Positions 40,541 to 49,145 of a DNA stretch of 64,000 nucleotides are shown here, piece by piece. This stretch comes from Pseudofrankia nepalensis (GTDB lineage: Bacteria; Actinomycetota; Actinomycetes; Frankiales; Frankiaceae). The first letter of the stretch is position 1. Every line of letters begins with the position of its first letter. The stretch lies in the NCBI RefSeq assembly GCF_016786305.1, contig NZ_JADWYV010000007.1; one strand, 5' to 3'. Below the pieces are notes generated by a model. That model was not told where the DNA came from and ran no database searches. It saw only the letters and a list, made by a program, of their open reading frames with translations. A program made the translations under genes and the position numbers.

Positions 40541-40708
40541 AACCTCGGAACCGACGAGCGGGGCGGCCCGAGGGGCAGCTGGTCATGACCTGTGGGGTTT
40601 TCGACCATGATCCCAGACGCCATGGTGCCGAAAACCCGCTCGTCTGGCGCCATAGCCCATGGACCGATCCCAGGACCGGCCGGCCGCCAGGGATCTTCCA
40701 TCGCCACA
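40541..40708 (-). repeat. Dispersed non-coding repeat, copy B
   Basis: Reverse complement of this stretch matches copy A (27722-27893) over nearly its full length, with identical blocks of up to about 28 bases. The hairpin arm at the start of copy A is degraded here. It lies between the M13 stop and the TrmH stop. Confidence 0.75.
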
Positions 40709-40736
40709 GGCGGCCGGTCGAAGGCCGGCTCCATCA

Positions 40737-41258
40737 CTAAACGAGTCCGGCGAGCCGGTAGAGGACCAGGGAGCCGGCGACAGCGACGTTGAGGCTCGCG
40801 CCGGTGCCGATCATCGGTATCTCGACCGCGACGTCGACCAGTCCCAAGGCGTCGGCCGGCAGGCCTGTCCGCTCGTGGCCGAGCAGCATCACGGTGCGTT
40901 GCCTGGCAGCCGGCAGGTCGGCGAGGCGGACCGACTCGTCGGTGAGCTCGACGCCGACGACGCGGCTGCCGGCGGCCTTCTGGCCTTCGAGCCAGGACAG
41001 TGGGTCGCGGCCGACCCAGTGCACGCAGCTCCGGTGCCGCAGCGTGTTGCCGCGGGCGAGTGCCTCGGGTACGTGGGGAAGCCGGGGTACCGCGAGACAG
41101 GCCCCGACGGCGTCGCAGGTACGCAGGAGCGTGCCCAGGTTGACGCCGTGCAGGGGCCACAGCGGCGCGGCGATCAGATGGTCCCAGCAGGAATGCGAGC
41201 GTGGGCGACGGGCACGTCGCAGCTCCCCCGGGCTGCGCGGGCGCGGGGCGCTCACCAT
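40737..41258 (-). CDS. TrmH/SpoU-family RNA 2'-O-methyltransferase
   Basis: A 173-residue SPOUT-fold methyltransferase: motif 1 in GVNLGTLLRTCDAVGACLAV (Asn and Arg), motif 2 in VMLLGHERTGLP, and motif 3 in VEIPMIGTGASLNVAVAGSLVLYRLAG, which together form the knotted SAM site. It methylates the 2'-OH of a tRNA or rRNA nucleotide. It is short and without the N-terminal L30e-like domain of 23S rRNA enzymes, so it resembles TrmH/TrmL-type enzymes. ATG 41258 lacks a good ribosome site, and a GTG follows directly. It is divergent from the SNF2 helicase gene. Confidence 0.9.
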   Translation of the reverse strand: MVSAPRPRSPGELRRARRPRSHSCWDHLIAAPLWPLHGVNLGTLLRTCDAVGACLAVPRLPHVPEALARGNTLRHRSCVHWVGRDPLSWLEGQKAAGSRVVGVELTDESVRLADLPAARQRTVMLLGHERTGLPADALGLVDVAVEIPMIGTGASLNVAVAGSLVLYRLAGLV

Positions 41259-41521
41259 CCGTTGGTGGAGACCACCTCCGCATCGCCGACTCGACCGGCC
41301 GACCGGCCCGCTTCCCACGATCTCCACATGAGCACGGCGCTTCGCGGCGCGCCGAAACCATCGACGACGACAGTCGCGTCGACGATACCGTGACCAGCAG
41401 GCGGCGAGTCCGTCTTGTCGCTGGCCGCTTCGACGCCCACGCGGGTCGCATGGTGTACGTAAGCTCTCGGGCGAGCGCCGCGGAGATGCCCGAACTCGGG
41501 CAACGGCCTCTGGGAGTGCCG

Positions 41522-44500
41522 ATGCTGGTCGTGCACGGTGTCCGCGCGACCGCCAGCGGGGTCTGGCTGTGGGCCGAGGACACGCGGCGGTGGAGCCAGG
41601 CACCGGGACGACCTGACACGTTCCGTGGAAGCGGGAGCGGCGAACGGGCGCCGGGGCCAACCCGGAACACCGAGCCCGCGCCCCACCCCTTCGCCGCCCT
41701 GCCCCCGGAGCTGGCGCCGCTCGCCACGGGCGGACCCACCGCGACCCCGCGGCTCGCCGTGTTCCTGCCGAGCGCACCCGCGGCACCGCTCGCCTCGCCG
41801 GACCTCGCGGCCGCATTGGCCGCCGCGACGCCCGGGTCCGGACCTGGTGGAGCCGGCGCGCCTGCCCATGGCCCGGTCCTGCGGCGCTGGCTGGTCGACA
41901 CGATCCGCCCGGAGGCCCCACTGGCACTCGGAGCGTTGCGGGAGCCGGGCGAGGCGTTCCGCCTCGGGGCCTCCGCGCTGTTCCTGCTGGCCGTCGACGC
42001 GTTCGCCGCGGACCTGGTCGACCGCGGCCGGGTTCTCCCGGCGGTCGGGTGGGACGGCGCGCGGCCGCTGGCGCGCTGGCAGCCGGTCCTCACCGGGCCG
42101 GACGCCGAACGGTTCGACGACCTGACCGCCGGCATGCCGCCGGCGTTCCGCGCCGTCGGCGAGGGCGCCGCCGCCGGGAACGACCCGGCCGAGGCACTGG
42201 GCGGCACGCTCGACGACCTCGTGGACGCCCACGCGCGCGGACGGCTTCGGCGGGCGCGGCGTACGCCGTCGGCCCCGGGACCGCCCGGGCCGCCCCTGGG
42301 CGGCGCCACGGCCGGCTGGCTACGCGCCCTCGGCGACGACCCGCGCTTCACCGCCGCCGGCGACGCGGCGCACGAGCTCGCCACGAAGGTCGAGACGTGG
42401 CGCTCGGGCGGCACCCGGCCGTGGCCAACACGGGTGTGCTTCCGGCTCGGCGAACCGGGTGCCCTGTCGAGGACCGCTCCGGGCGACGCCGACGCCTGGC
42501 GGATCGACTTCCTGGTCCAGGCGGTCGAGGACCCCGGTGTCCGGGTGCCCGCCGGCCAGGTCTGGCGGGATCGGCCCACCGGGCCCGCGACGTGGGCCAC
42601 CGAGACCGAGGAGTCGCTGCTCGCCGGGCTCGGGCGGGCCGTGGCCGTGTGGCCTGAGCTGGGCCGGGCGCTGCGCGAGGCCCGGCCGACAGGACTGGAC
42701 CTGACCCTCGAGCAGGCCCAGGAGTTCCTGCGCGTCGCCGGTTCCCTCGAGCAGGAGGGCTTCGGGGTGCTCGTGCCGTCCTGGTGGGCGCGGCCGGTCC
42801 GGCCCACGCCTCGGCTCGCCGTGCGCGCGGTGAACCCGATGACGCCGATCCTGCGGGACGTCACGACGGACCTCGACCAGATCGTCGACTTCCGCTGGGC
42901 CGTCAGCCTGGGCGACGTCGAGCTCAGCCGCGCCGAGCTCGACGGCCTCGCGCGGGCGAAGTCCGAGCTCGTCAAGGTCAGGGGCCGGTGGACCCGGGTG
43001 GACCCCGGCACGCTCGCCGGGCTCGACCTGGCCCGGCGGTCCGCCGGCGGCCGGATGGCCGTCCGCGACGTCCTCCCCTTCGCCGGTCTGTCCGCCCACC
43101 CCGCCGGGGACGACGCCGCCGGCACGGAGATCGAGGTGGTCGCGGACGGCTGGCTCGGCGCTCTGCTCGCCGGCCTGGACCGCCAGCCGAGCCAGGGGCC
43201 GCCGCTGGTCGAGCCGCCCGCCGGCCTGGGGGTACGCCTGCGCCCCTACCAGGCACACGGCCTGGCCTGGCTCGCCCTGCTCGACCGGCTCGGCGTCGGG
43301 GCGGTCCTCGCCGACGACATGGGCCTGGGCAAGACCATCCAGGTCCTGGCACTGGAGCTGCTCACCCGGGACGCCGGCCGCCGCGGGCCCACCCTCGTCG
43401 TCTGCCCGACCTCGGTGCTCGGGAACTGGCTGCGCGAGGCGGAGCGGGTCGCTCCCGGCCTGCGGGTCCACACCCACCACGCGGACCGCCGGCGGCCGGA
43501 GGTGGAGCTGGCCGAGGCCGCCCGGGGGCATGACCTGGTCCTCACGACCTACACGCAGCTCGCCCGTGACGTCGAGGAGTTCCGCCCGGTCGCGTGGGAA
43601 CGGCTCGTCCTCGACGAGGCGCAGCAGATCAAGAACTCCGCGACCGCCCAGGCCCGCGCCGCGCGCCGGCTGACCGCCCGCCACCGGGTCGCGCTGACCG
43701 GCACCCCGGTGGAGAACCGGCTCGGCGACCTCTGGTCGATCATGCGTGTGGTCAACCCGGGGCTGCTCGGCTCGGCCAGCTCGTTCCGCGCCCGCTACGC
43801 GGTGCCGATCGAGCGTTACGGCGACGCCGACGCGACCGCCCGGCTGCGCCGGCGGATCCGCCCCGTCGTGCTGCGCCGGGTGAAGACCGACCCGTCGGTG
43901 GTGCGTGACCTGCCGGCGAAGGCGGAGCTGCGCCAGCTGTGCACGCTGACGACGGAGCAGGCGTCGCTGTACCGGGCGGTCGTCGACGACATGATGGAGC
44001 GCCTGCGGGACGCCTCGTCCCCGGTACGCCGGAGCGGCGTCGTGCTCGCGGCGATGACGCGGCTGAAGCAGGTCTGCAACCACCCGGCCCACCTGCTCGG
44101 GGACTCCTCGGCGCTGCCCGGCCGGTCCGGCAAGCTGGCCCGGCTGGAGGAGCTGCTCGCGCAGGTCGTCGCGGGCGGCGAGCGGGCGCTGTGCTTCACC
44201 CAGTTCGCCCGCTTCGGCGCCATGCTCGCCCCCTACCTGTCCACCCGGCTCGGGGTGGACGTGTCGTTCCTGCACGGCGGCCTGCGTCCCGCCGAGCGGG
44301 ACAGGCTCGTCGAGCGCTTCCAGACCCGGCAAGGACCGGGCGTGTTCCTGCTCTCCCTCAAGGCCGGCGGCACCGGCGTGAACCTGACCGCGGCGAACCA
44401 CGTCATCCACATCGACCGCTGGTGGAACCCCGCGGTGGAGGCACAGGCGACGGACCGCGCCCACCGCATCGGCCAGCGGCGCGACGTGTGGGTCCAGACG

Positions 44501-44665
44501 CTGCTGTGCATGGGCACGCTCGAGGAGCGCATCGACCGGATCCTCACGGACAAGGCGGCGCTGGCCCGGACCATCGTCGGCGGCGGCGAGAGCTGGCTGG
44601 GGGCGCTGTCCACCGACGAGCTGCGGGATCTCGTCGCGCTCGCGCCCGAGGCCGTCCATGACTGA
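41522..44665 (+). CDS. SNF2-family helicase/translocase (HelZ-like)
   Basis: A 1047-residue ATPase. Residues 1-550 are the poorly characterised bacterial SNF2-associated N-terminal region (DUF3670-like: FLLAVDAFAADLVDRGRVLP, LEQAQEFLRVAGSLEQEGFGVLVPSWW). From about 575 the SNF2 core has motif I ADDMGLGKTIQ (Lys604), Ia VVCPTSVLGNW, motif II DEAQ (698-701), motif III LTGTPVENRLGDLWSI, then the helicase C domain with FLLSLKAGGTGVNLTAANHVIHIDRWWNPA and motif VI QATDRAHRIGQRR (Arg982). It would translocate along duplex DNA, without necessarily unwinding it. ATG 41522 has GGGAG 5 bases upstream. It overlaps a SWIM-domain gene, the arrangement of mycobacterial helZ. Confidence 0.93.
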   Translation: MLVVHGVRATASGVWLWAEDTRRWSQAPGRPDTFRGSGSGERAPGPTRNTEPAPHPFAALPPELAPLATGGPTATPRLAVFLPSAPAAPLASPDLAAALAAATPGSGPGGAGAPAHGPVLRRWLVDTIRPEAPLALGALREPGEAFRLGASALFLLAVDAFAADLVDRGRVLPAVGWDGARPLARWQPVLTGPDAERFDDLTAGMPPAFRAVGEGAAAGNDPAEALGGTLDDLVDAHARGRLRRARRTPSAPGPPGPPLGGATAGWLRALGDDPRFTAAGDAAHELATKVETWRSGGTRPWPTRVCFRLGEPGALSRTAPGDADAWRIDFLVQAVEDPGVRVPAGQVWRDRPTGPATWATETEESLLAGLGRAVAVWPELGRALREARPTGLDLTLEQAQEFLRVAGSLEQEGFGVLVPSWWARPVRPTPRLAVRAVNPMTPILRDVTTDLDQIVDFRWAVSLGDVELSRAELDGLARAKSELVKVRGRWTRVDPGTLAGLDLARRSAGGRMAVRDVLPFAGLSAHPAGDDAAGTEIEVVADGWLGALLAGLDRQPSQGPPLVEPPAGLGVRLRPYQAHGLAWLALLDRLGVGAVLADDMGLGKTIQVLALELLTRDAGRRGPTLVVCPTSVLGNWLREAERVAPGLRVHTHHADRRRPEVELAEAARGHDLVLTTYTQLARDVEEFRPVAWERLVLDEAQQIKNSATAQARAARRLTARHRVALTGTPVENRLGDLWSIMRVVNPGLLGSASSFRARYAVPIERYGDADATARLRRRIRPVVLRRVKTDPSVVRDLPAKAELRQLCTLTTEQASLYRAVVDDMMERLRDASSPVRRSGVVLAAMTRLKQVCNHPAHLLGDSSALPGRSGKLARLEELLAQVVAGGERALCFTQFARFGAMLAPYLSTRLGVDVSFLHGGLRPAERDRLVERFQTRQGPGVFLLSLKAGGTGVNLTAANHVIHIDRWWNPAVEAQATDRAHRIGQRRDVWVQTLLCMGTLEERIDRILTDKAALARTIVGGGESWLGALSTDELRDLVALAPEAVHD

Positions 44666-45611
44666 CGTCCGGGCCGGCGGGGACCGCGGCCGCCGGGACG
44701 GGCGGGCCTGGTGGTCGTCGGAGTTCCTCGCGCTGGTCGTGGGCATGAGCCCGCCCGAGCCACTGCGCGCCGGCCGCGCTCTGGTGCGCACCGAGGCCGT
44801 GCTGAGCGTGCGGCGATCCGGCAACCTCGTCGTCGCGATGGTCCGTGACCGGGACGAGGACCTGTACAAGGCCCGGCTCGCCGTCCGGACGTTCGGCGAC
44901 GCTGACTGGGGCCGCGTCGAGGAGGCGCTCGCCGCCGAGGCCGGGTACGCCGCCGCGCTGCTGGCCGGCTCGATGCCCGCGGGGATCGAGGAGGTCTTCG
45001 GCGCGCTCGGGCTCTCCCTCCTGCCCACCCGCGTCGACGACCTGGCGATGGACTGCACCTGCGCCGACTGGCAGCGGCCGTGCGCGCACCTCGTGGCGGC
45101 CGGCCACCAGCTCGCCGACGTGCTCGGCCTCGACCCGTTCGCGCTCCTGGCGCTGCGCGGCCGGGAACGTGACGCGCTCCTCGGCGAGATCCGACGCCTT
45201 CGCCCGCCGCCCACCTCTCGTTCCGCGGACGGCACCCGCGCGTACTCCTGGCCGGCGGGGCCGGGATGGTCCCCGGCGGTGCCCGGGCCGTCCGGCGCCA
45301 CGACGGCGGCGCTCCCGGCCGGCGGAGACGCGGAGCCGCTGCCCAGCGCGCCCGCCGCGTTCTGGTCATCGCCGGTTCCCGCCGGCCGCCTGGGCACCAC
45401 GCCCGATCGTCACCGGCCCGCGGCGCGTCCCGACATCCTGCTGGAACTGTGCGGGCCGCTGGTGGTGGAACCGTTCGGCGACCTGCGCGACGCGCTGCGC
45501 CCCGCGTACCAGAGCTTCACGGCCCGGCGGCGTGACGAGGCCGGTGACGCGTCGGGAAGCCCGGCCGACCCCGCGGGTCCGGCGGAGAGCCCGCCGAGCG
45601 GCCTCGTGTAG
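44658..45611 (+). CDS. SWIM zinc-finger protein coupled to the SNF2 gene
   Basis: A 317-residue protein. It starts (ATG 44658) 8 bases before the SNF2 gene ends, so the two are co-translated. The middle part has a SWIM finger CTCADWQRPCAH, with Cys133, Cys135, Cys142 and His144 as zinc ligands. Residues 15-110 are a domain with conserved WWSSEFLALVVGM, RTEAVLSVRRSGNLVVAMVRDRDEDLYKARLAVRTFGDADW. SWIM domains bind DNA or proteins, and this pairing with SNF2 translocases is common in actinobacteria. A proline-rich C-terminal half is probably disordered. Confidence 0.88.
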   Translation: MTDVRAGGDRGRRDGRAWWSSEFLALVVGMSPPEPLRAGRALVRTEAVLSVRRSGNLVVAMVRDRDEDLYKARLAVRTFGDADWGRVEEALAAEAGYAAALLAGSMPAGIEEVFGALGLSLLPTRVDDLAMDCTCADWQRPCAHLVAAGHQLADVLGLDPFALLALRGRERDALLGEIRRLRPPPTSRSADGTRAYSWPAGPGWSPAVPGPSGATTAALPAGGDAEPLPSAPAAFWSSPVPAGRLGTTPDRHRPAARPDILLELCGPLVVEPFGDLRDALRPAYQSFTARRRDEAGDASGSPADPAGPAESPPSGLV

Positions 45612-45614
45612 CGA

Positions 45615-46403
45615 TTACCAGACGCGAGCGAGGACGTTGGTGACGTAGCCGGTCATCCGGTCGAGCTTCGGCTTGTCGTCCGGGTTGGCGGCCGACAGCT
45701 TGCCCTGTGCCCATTCGGCCGCCCAGGTGGGCACGTTGTGCGCCGCGATTACATAGACCCAGTTCTTGCCCCACCGGTCCGAGTCGATGCGGTCACGCAT
45801 CGCGTGCGCGGTCGAGTCCAGCGCCCAGTACGGGTCAAGCGCCTTGTCCCTGGTGATGTCGGGCAGCGTGGTGTTCCACTGGTTCAGGCCGAAGTCCGAG
45901 TTGGTCCAGTAGCCGACCGCGCCCGGGTCCCAGTTGCTCTCGATCGTCGTGATCCCCCGCAGCAGGCCCCGCGGGACGGTGTACTTCAACGCGTACCGGT
46001 CGGCGATCGGCATGAACAACGCGTACGCCGTCTCCTTGTGTACGAGGCCGGAAGGGCTGCGCTCGACCGCCGGAAGGTACATGTCGCGGTTGATCGTCGG
46101 CTGCTTGCGCTGCTGGAAGGCGATGACCGCGGCCCGGGTCGCCTCGGTGAACCGGCCGTCCGCCGGAATGGCCGGCGTCTTCTCACCGGAGACGGCCACG
46201 TGCCAGTTCAGCGCCCGCTGGATCGCCTTCACCCCCGCCCGGACCGCCTCGATGTCCTCGGGCGTGCTCCCCTCGGGCGCCCGCTCGCCAGCCCCGATCC
46301 CGTAGTACGGCCCGAAGCCGTTGCCCGTCGCGTTGACGGTGCCGCCCCTGCCGTCCGACGGCCAGCTACCCCGCCCCACGCGCACCCGGTCGGGAGTCGT
46401 CAC
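45615..46403 (-). CDS. Peptidoglycan-binding, lysozyme-like protein
   Basis: A 262-residue protein (GTG 46403; the start is uncertain because no ribosome site is seen, and an earlier in-frame start would add up to 41 residues). Residues 40-100 are a peptidoglycan-binding domain (VRAGVKAIQRALNW, DGRFTEATRAAVIAFQQRK). The C-terminal 120 residues have a lysozyme-like transglycosylase core: YTVPRGLLRGITTIESNWDPGAVGYWTNSDFGLNQWN, where the Glu of TIESN is the expected catalytic residue, and HAMRDRIDSDRWGKNWVYVIAAHNVP. No clear signal peptide is visible. It could be a phage-like or cell-wall-remodelling enzyme. It converges on the SWIM gene. Confidence 0.75.
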   Translation of the reverse strand: MTTPDRVRVGRGSWPSDGRGGTVNATGNGFGPYYGIGAGERAPEGSTPEDIEAVRAGVKAIQRALNWHVAVSGEKTPAIPADGRFTEATRAAVIAFQQRKQPTINRDMYLPAVERSPSGLVHKETAYALFMPIADRYALKYTVPRGLLRGITTIESNWDPGAVGYWTNSDFGLNQWNTTLPDITRDKALDPYWALDSTAHAMRDRIDSDRWGKNWVYVIAAHNVPTWAAEWAQGKLSAANPDDKPKLDRMTGYVTNVLARVW

Positions 46404-46559
46404 ACCTGCCCCCACGCGTCTCGAGGTCCCTGGCCGACCGGCCCGGTCGGCACCGCCGGTGATCAGGGGCAGCCTAGGGGCATCCAGGCGCCTCCGTACT
46501 CGAATCCGGCCAACGACGCACCCCACACCGCGCGACGCCGCGAGCCGCCGCGAGCCGCC

Positions 46560-46603
46560 GAGACGCCGCCGAGACGCCGCCGAGACGCCGCCGAGACGCC
46601 GCC
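46560..46603. repeat. 11-bp tandem repeat, four copies
   Basis: GAGACGCCGCC is repeated exactly four times (46560-46570, 46571-46581, 46582-46592, 46593-46603), preceded by two copies of a related CGCGAGCCGC unit. It lies just beyond the stop of the next minus-strand gene. Confidence 0.9.
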
Positions 46604-46616
46604 GGGCGAGTCTCGG

Positions 46617-47756
46617 CTACGCCTTTCCGGACACCGCCGCGGGGTCGCAGGCCGCGAAGGGCGCGCCGCTACCGCTCCAGACCACCACGCGTCCCGACCA
46701 GAGCGGGCCGCAGTTCTCGGGGGTCAGCGCTCGGCGGGTGGTTCCGTCATCGATGCCGTTGCCGAAGCACCAGTCGTAGTAGACGTAGGCCTCCCGCGAC
46801 GACCCGTCCGCCGTCAGGCGCAGCACGATCCCGGTGTCGCCCCACCTTTCCGTCACGCAGGTGTCCGGCGTGTCCGGCCCGCCGCCGACCGGCGCGGCCT
46901 GGATCGCCGCCAGCAGCGCCGTCGCGCCGGCTCCGCCGAGCTCGTGGGAGGCCAGGAGCCCGGGGGTGCCCACCGGGCGGCTCAGGTCGTAGTGGCAGAC
47001 CGCGACGCTGTCGACGGTGTCGAGCCGGGCCAGGTCGAACGGCGCGGGTGGGCTGACGAACCTGCCGGCCTGGATCGGCGAGCTGGCGGCGCAGCCGTGC
47101 TGGTCGACGGCGCTCTGGCGGGCCGAGGCGATGATCCGCTCGGCCTCGCCGAGGTGGGCGTCGTCCGTCAGGACGAACACCTTCGCCGAGCCGACCGTGC
47201 GGACGAGCCGGGTCCAGCCCTCGGTGCTCACCCGCCCGTCCGGCACCTCCTCGACGCCGCCGGCCGCGGGGGTCGCGGCGAACCAGACGTGCGGGGCCCA
47301 GTGCTCGCGGGGGACGTCGCCGCCGTGCAGATCCGGCGCCGCTCCGGTGGGCGGACAGGCGATCATGAGCACGGGCGCGCCGGGCCCTCGGGTGTTGACG
47401 TACGGCTGCTCGGGGAAGACGCGGGGCTGCTCGGTCGCCGCGCACCAGTCGCTGGCCGGCGCCGGCGCGTACCCCCAGGAGGCCGGGACCTCCACGACCG
47501 CGTCCAGGAACGACTCCAGTCGCCACTGTGGCGCCGGCGCCGGCAGGTCGGAGACCGCCCGCGCGGCCTCGGGCCGGACCGTCTCGTCGTCGCCATCCGC
47601 CCGCCCGACCGTGAGCAACGTGCCGCCGATGACCAGCGCCACCGCGACCAGTACCCACACCGCCGCGCGCGGCACGCGCGGCCAGGCGCGGCGGGCAGCC
47701 TCCACCAGCCGGGTCACGGCGGATGTACGCGGCGCGCGGACCGGACGAGCTCTCAC
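46617..47756 (-). CDS. Membrane-anchored extracytoplasmic protein of unknown function
   Basis: A 379-residue protein. A basic N-terminal 29 residues precede a single membrane segment (AVWVLVAVALVIGGTLLTV), leaving about 330 residues outside the cell. That part has seven or so cysteines in DWCAATEQ, VLMIACPP, HGCAASS, AVCHYD, DTCVTERW, YDWCFGNG, PENCGPLW and FAACDP contexts, suggesting several disulfides. I do not recognise a family. GTG 47756 follows AAGGGGG 5 bases upstream. It is in an ordinary intergenic setting and does not look like an operon member. Confidence 0.7.
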   Translation of the reverse strand: MRARPVRAPRTSAVTRLVEAARRAWPRVPRAAVWVLVAVALVIGGTLLTVGRADGDDETVRPEAARAVSDLPAPAPQWRLESFLDAVVEVPASWGYAPAPASDWCAATEQPRVFPEQPYVNTRGPGAPVLMIACPPTGAAPDLHGGDVPREHWAPHVWFAATPAAGGVEEVPDGRVSTEGWTRLVRTVGSAKVFVLTDDAHLGEAERIIASARQSAVDQHGCAASSPIQAGRFVSPPAPFDLARLDTVDSVAVCHYDLSRPVGTPGLLASHELGGAGATALLAAIQAAPVGGGPDTPDTCVTERWGDTGIVLRLTADGSSREAYVYYDWCFGNGIDDGTTRRALTPENCGPLWSGRVVVWSGSGAPFAACDPAAVSGKA

Positions 47757-48000
47757 GGCAACCCCCTTGCGGCAGCCCCCACGCGTCTTCGACGCGCGGT
47801 CGCGCGCCCCGGTTCCACGTCTGGGCCGAAATCCGTTCGAGCCACGAAACCGCAGGCCAGCGCCCCTGGCCGAATACCCCGCGGTCAGAAACAGGATTGG
47901 ATATTATATCCACAGGGTTTCCGTCGAATACCACCAATCTCTTCGGGTACGCCGAGACGCGATCGTCTCCAGCCGGGAGGCCCCTCGAAGGGAGCACACG

Positions 48001-48303
48001 ATGGGTATCGGTGCCGGCATATTCCTCATGGCCCTCGGCGCGATCCTCACATTCGCCGTCGACGTCGAGATCTCGGGTCTCGACATCGCGGTGATCGGGG
48101 TTGTGCTGATGGTGGCCGGCGCGGTCGGGATCATTCTCGACGTCTTCCTGTTCGCCCCGCGCCGGCGGCAGCGCGTCGTGTACCAGCAGCAGCAGCGTCC
48201 CGCGGTCCGTCCTGACGTCGAGGTCTACGACGAGGTCGCCACGGACCGCGACCCCCGATTCCGCCGCCAGGTGACGACGACCGACTACCGGCCGATGCGC
48301 TGA
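48001..48303 (+). CDS. DUF6458-family small membrane protein
   Basis: A 100-residue actinobacterial membrane protein with two helices (GIFLMALGAILTFAV and IAVIGVVLMVAGAVGIILDVFLF) linked by a short acidic loop VDVEISGLD, and a basic, Gln-rich cytoplasmic tail (RRRQRVVYQQQQRP). Members are widespread in actinobacteria and of unknown function. ATG 48001 follows AAGGGAG. The upstream 240 bases contain an AT-rich patch (TTGGATATTATATCC, 47895-47909) that may be its promoter. Confidence 0.9.
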   Translation: MGIGAGIFLMALGAILTFAVDVEISGLDIAVIGVVLMVAGAVGIILDVFLFAPRRRQRVVYQQQQRPAVRPDVEVYDEVATDRDPRFRRQVTTTDYRPMR

Positions 48304-48491
48304 CCACCGGCCGAACGCGCTGAACTGAACGCGACGCCCCGGCGCGCCGACCGGTTCAGCGCGGACCGGTATCCCCGGAACGGGCGGCACCGGCCGCGAC
48401 CGGCGCCGTCTGGCGGCGGCCCTGGTGAACAGCGCCAGCGCGGCGGCCAGCGCGGCCAGCGCGGCCAGCGCCGGCACGAGTAAGGCCGCGC

Positions 48492-49145
48492 TCAGCCCGG
48501 CGGGCGCGAACCGCCCTTCCTCCGGGCGGTCCGCGCCCGCCGGGCCAGCCACGCCGGCCGGCAGGTCAGCGTCGCCTCCGCCGTCCCCGCGAGGCGCCCG
48601 GCGCGGACCGTCAGGGCCGCGTCCGAGGGCACGGTGATGGTCACCCGGACCGTGACCGGGGAACCCGGCGACGGGGCGACCTCGGCCCGGTCGAGCGTCG
48701 TCCAGCTCGACAGGTCGTTCGCGGCCCGCCCTGGGGCGAACTGGAAGTACCCGTCGGCGACGGCGGCCGCGGCCGGGTACACGGACAGCGGCAGCCGCTC
48801 GGCCGAGTCGGCGGACACCTCCACGGCGCGGGTCAGGGCCGTCCCCGGCCGGACGGTCTCGACGACGCACCGCGCCGACCGCGACCGGTCCGCCGCGGCG
48901 TCCTCACCGGGCCCGGTGGGCCGGGGAAGCAGCGCGATCCCGAACGACGCCAGCGGCGAGACGGAGTCCGTCGCGGCTCCCGTCCGCGCGCCCGCCGCGG
49001 CTCCCGTGACGCCGGCCAGTTCGACCAGTTCGGCCGCTTCGGCCATGCCGGCCGCGCCGGCCGCGTCGGCGCCGGCGCCGGCGAGCAGGACGGCGGACAC
49101 GACGGCGAAAGGACACAGGCGGATCGCGCGGCGCTCCCACGACAC
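48492..49145 (-). CDS. Secreted DUF916/WxL-like protein, probably frameshifted near its end
   Basis: A 217-residue protein beginning with a signal-like segment (RLCPFAVVSAVLLAGAGADAAGAAG) after GTG 49145. The middle part GTALTRAVEVSADSAERLPLSVYPAAAAVADGYFQFA and SSWTTLDRAEVAPSPGSPVTVRVTITVP resembles the N-terminal domain of DUF916 (WxL-interacting-like) cell-surface proteins. The family normally continues with an export strand and ends in a membrane anchor. Here the frame stops early, but an adjacent frame downstream (48370-48500) encodes a hydrophobic segment LSAALLVPALAALAALAAALALF and a basic tail, as expected of the lost anchor. This suggests a frameshift, real or from sequencing. The tail frame has no stop at a sensible place, so this is uncertain. 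Confidence 0.5.
   Translation of the reverse strand: MSWERRAIRLCPFAVVSAVLLAGAGADAAGAAGMAEAAELVELAGVTGAAAGARTGAATDSVSPLASFGIALLPRPTGPGEDAAADRSRSARCVVETVRPGTALTRAVEVSADSAERLPLSVYPAAAAVADGYFQFAPGRAANDLSSWTTLDRAEVAPSPGSPVTVRVTITVPSDAALTVRAGRLAGTAEATLTCRPAWLARRARTARRKGGSRPPG

Larger units (their letters stand above)
40309..40736. other. Repeat-filled intergenic region
   Basis: No gene. The stretch consists of dispersed repeat copies C and B in opposite orientation plus about 100 bases of unexplained sequence between them. Confidence 0.6.

Noticed and set aside
38383..43125. A very long minus-strand open frame of about 1580 codons
   Set aside because: It is antisense to the M13 and SNF2 genes, has no domains or ribosome site, and arises because high-GC third positions remove stop codons from the opposite frame.
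42320..45400. A 1026-codon minus-strand frame opposite the SNF2 and SWIM genes
   Set aside because: Antisense shadow; the plus-strand frames have complete helicase and SWIM motifs.
46560..46603. Possible CRISPR or coding repeat
   Set aside because: Simple 11-base tandem copies with no spacers, outside any supported gene.
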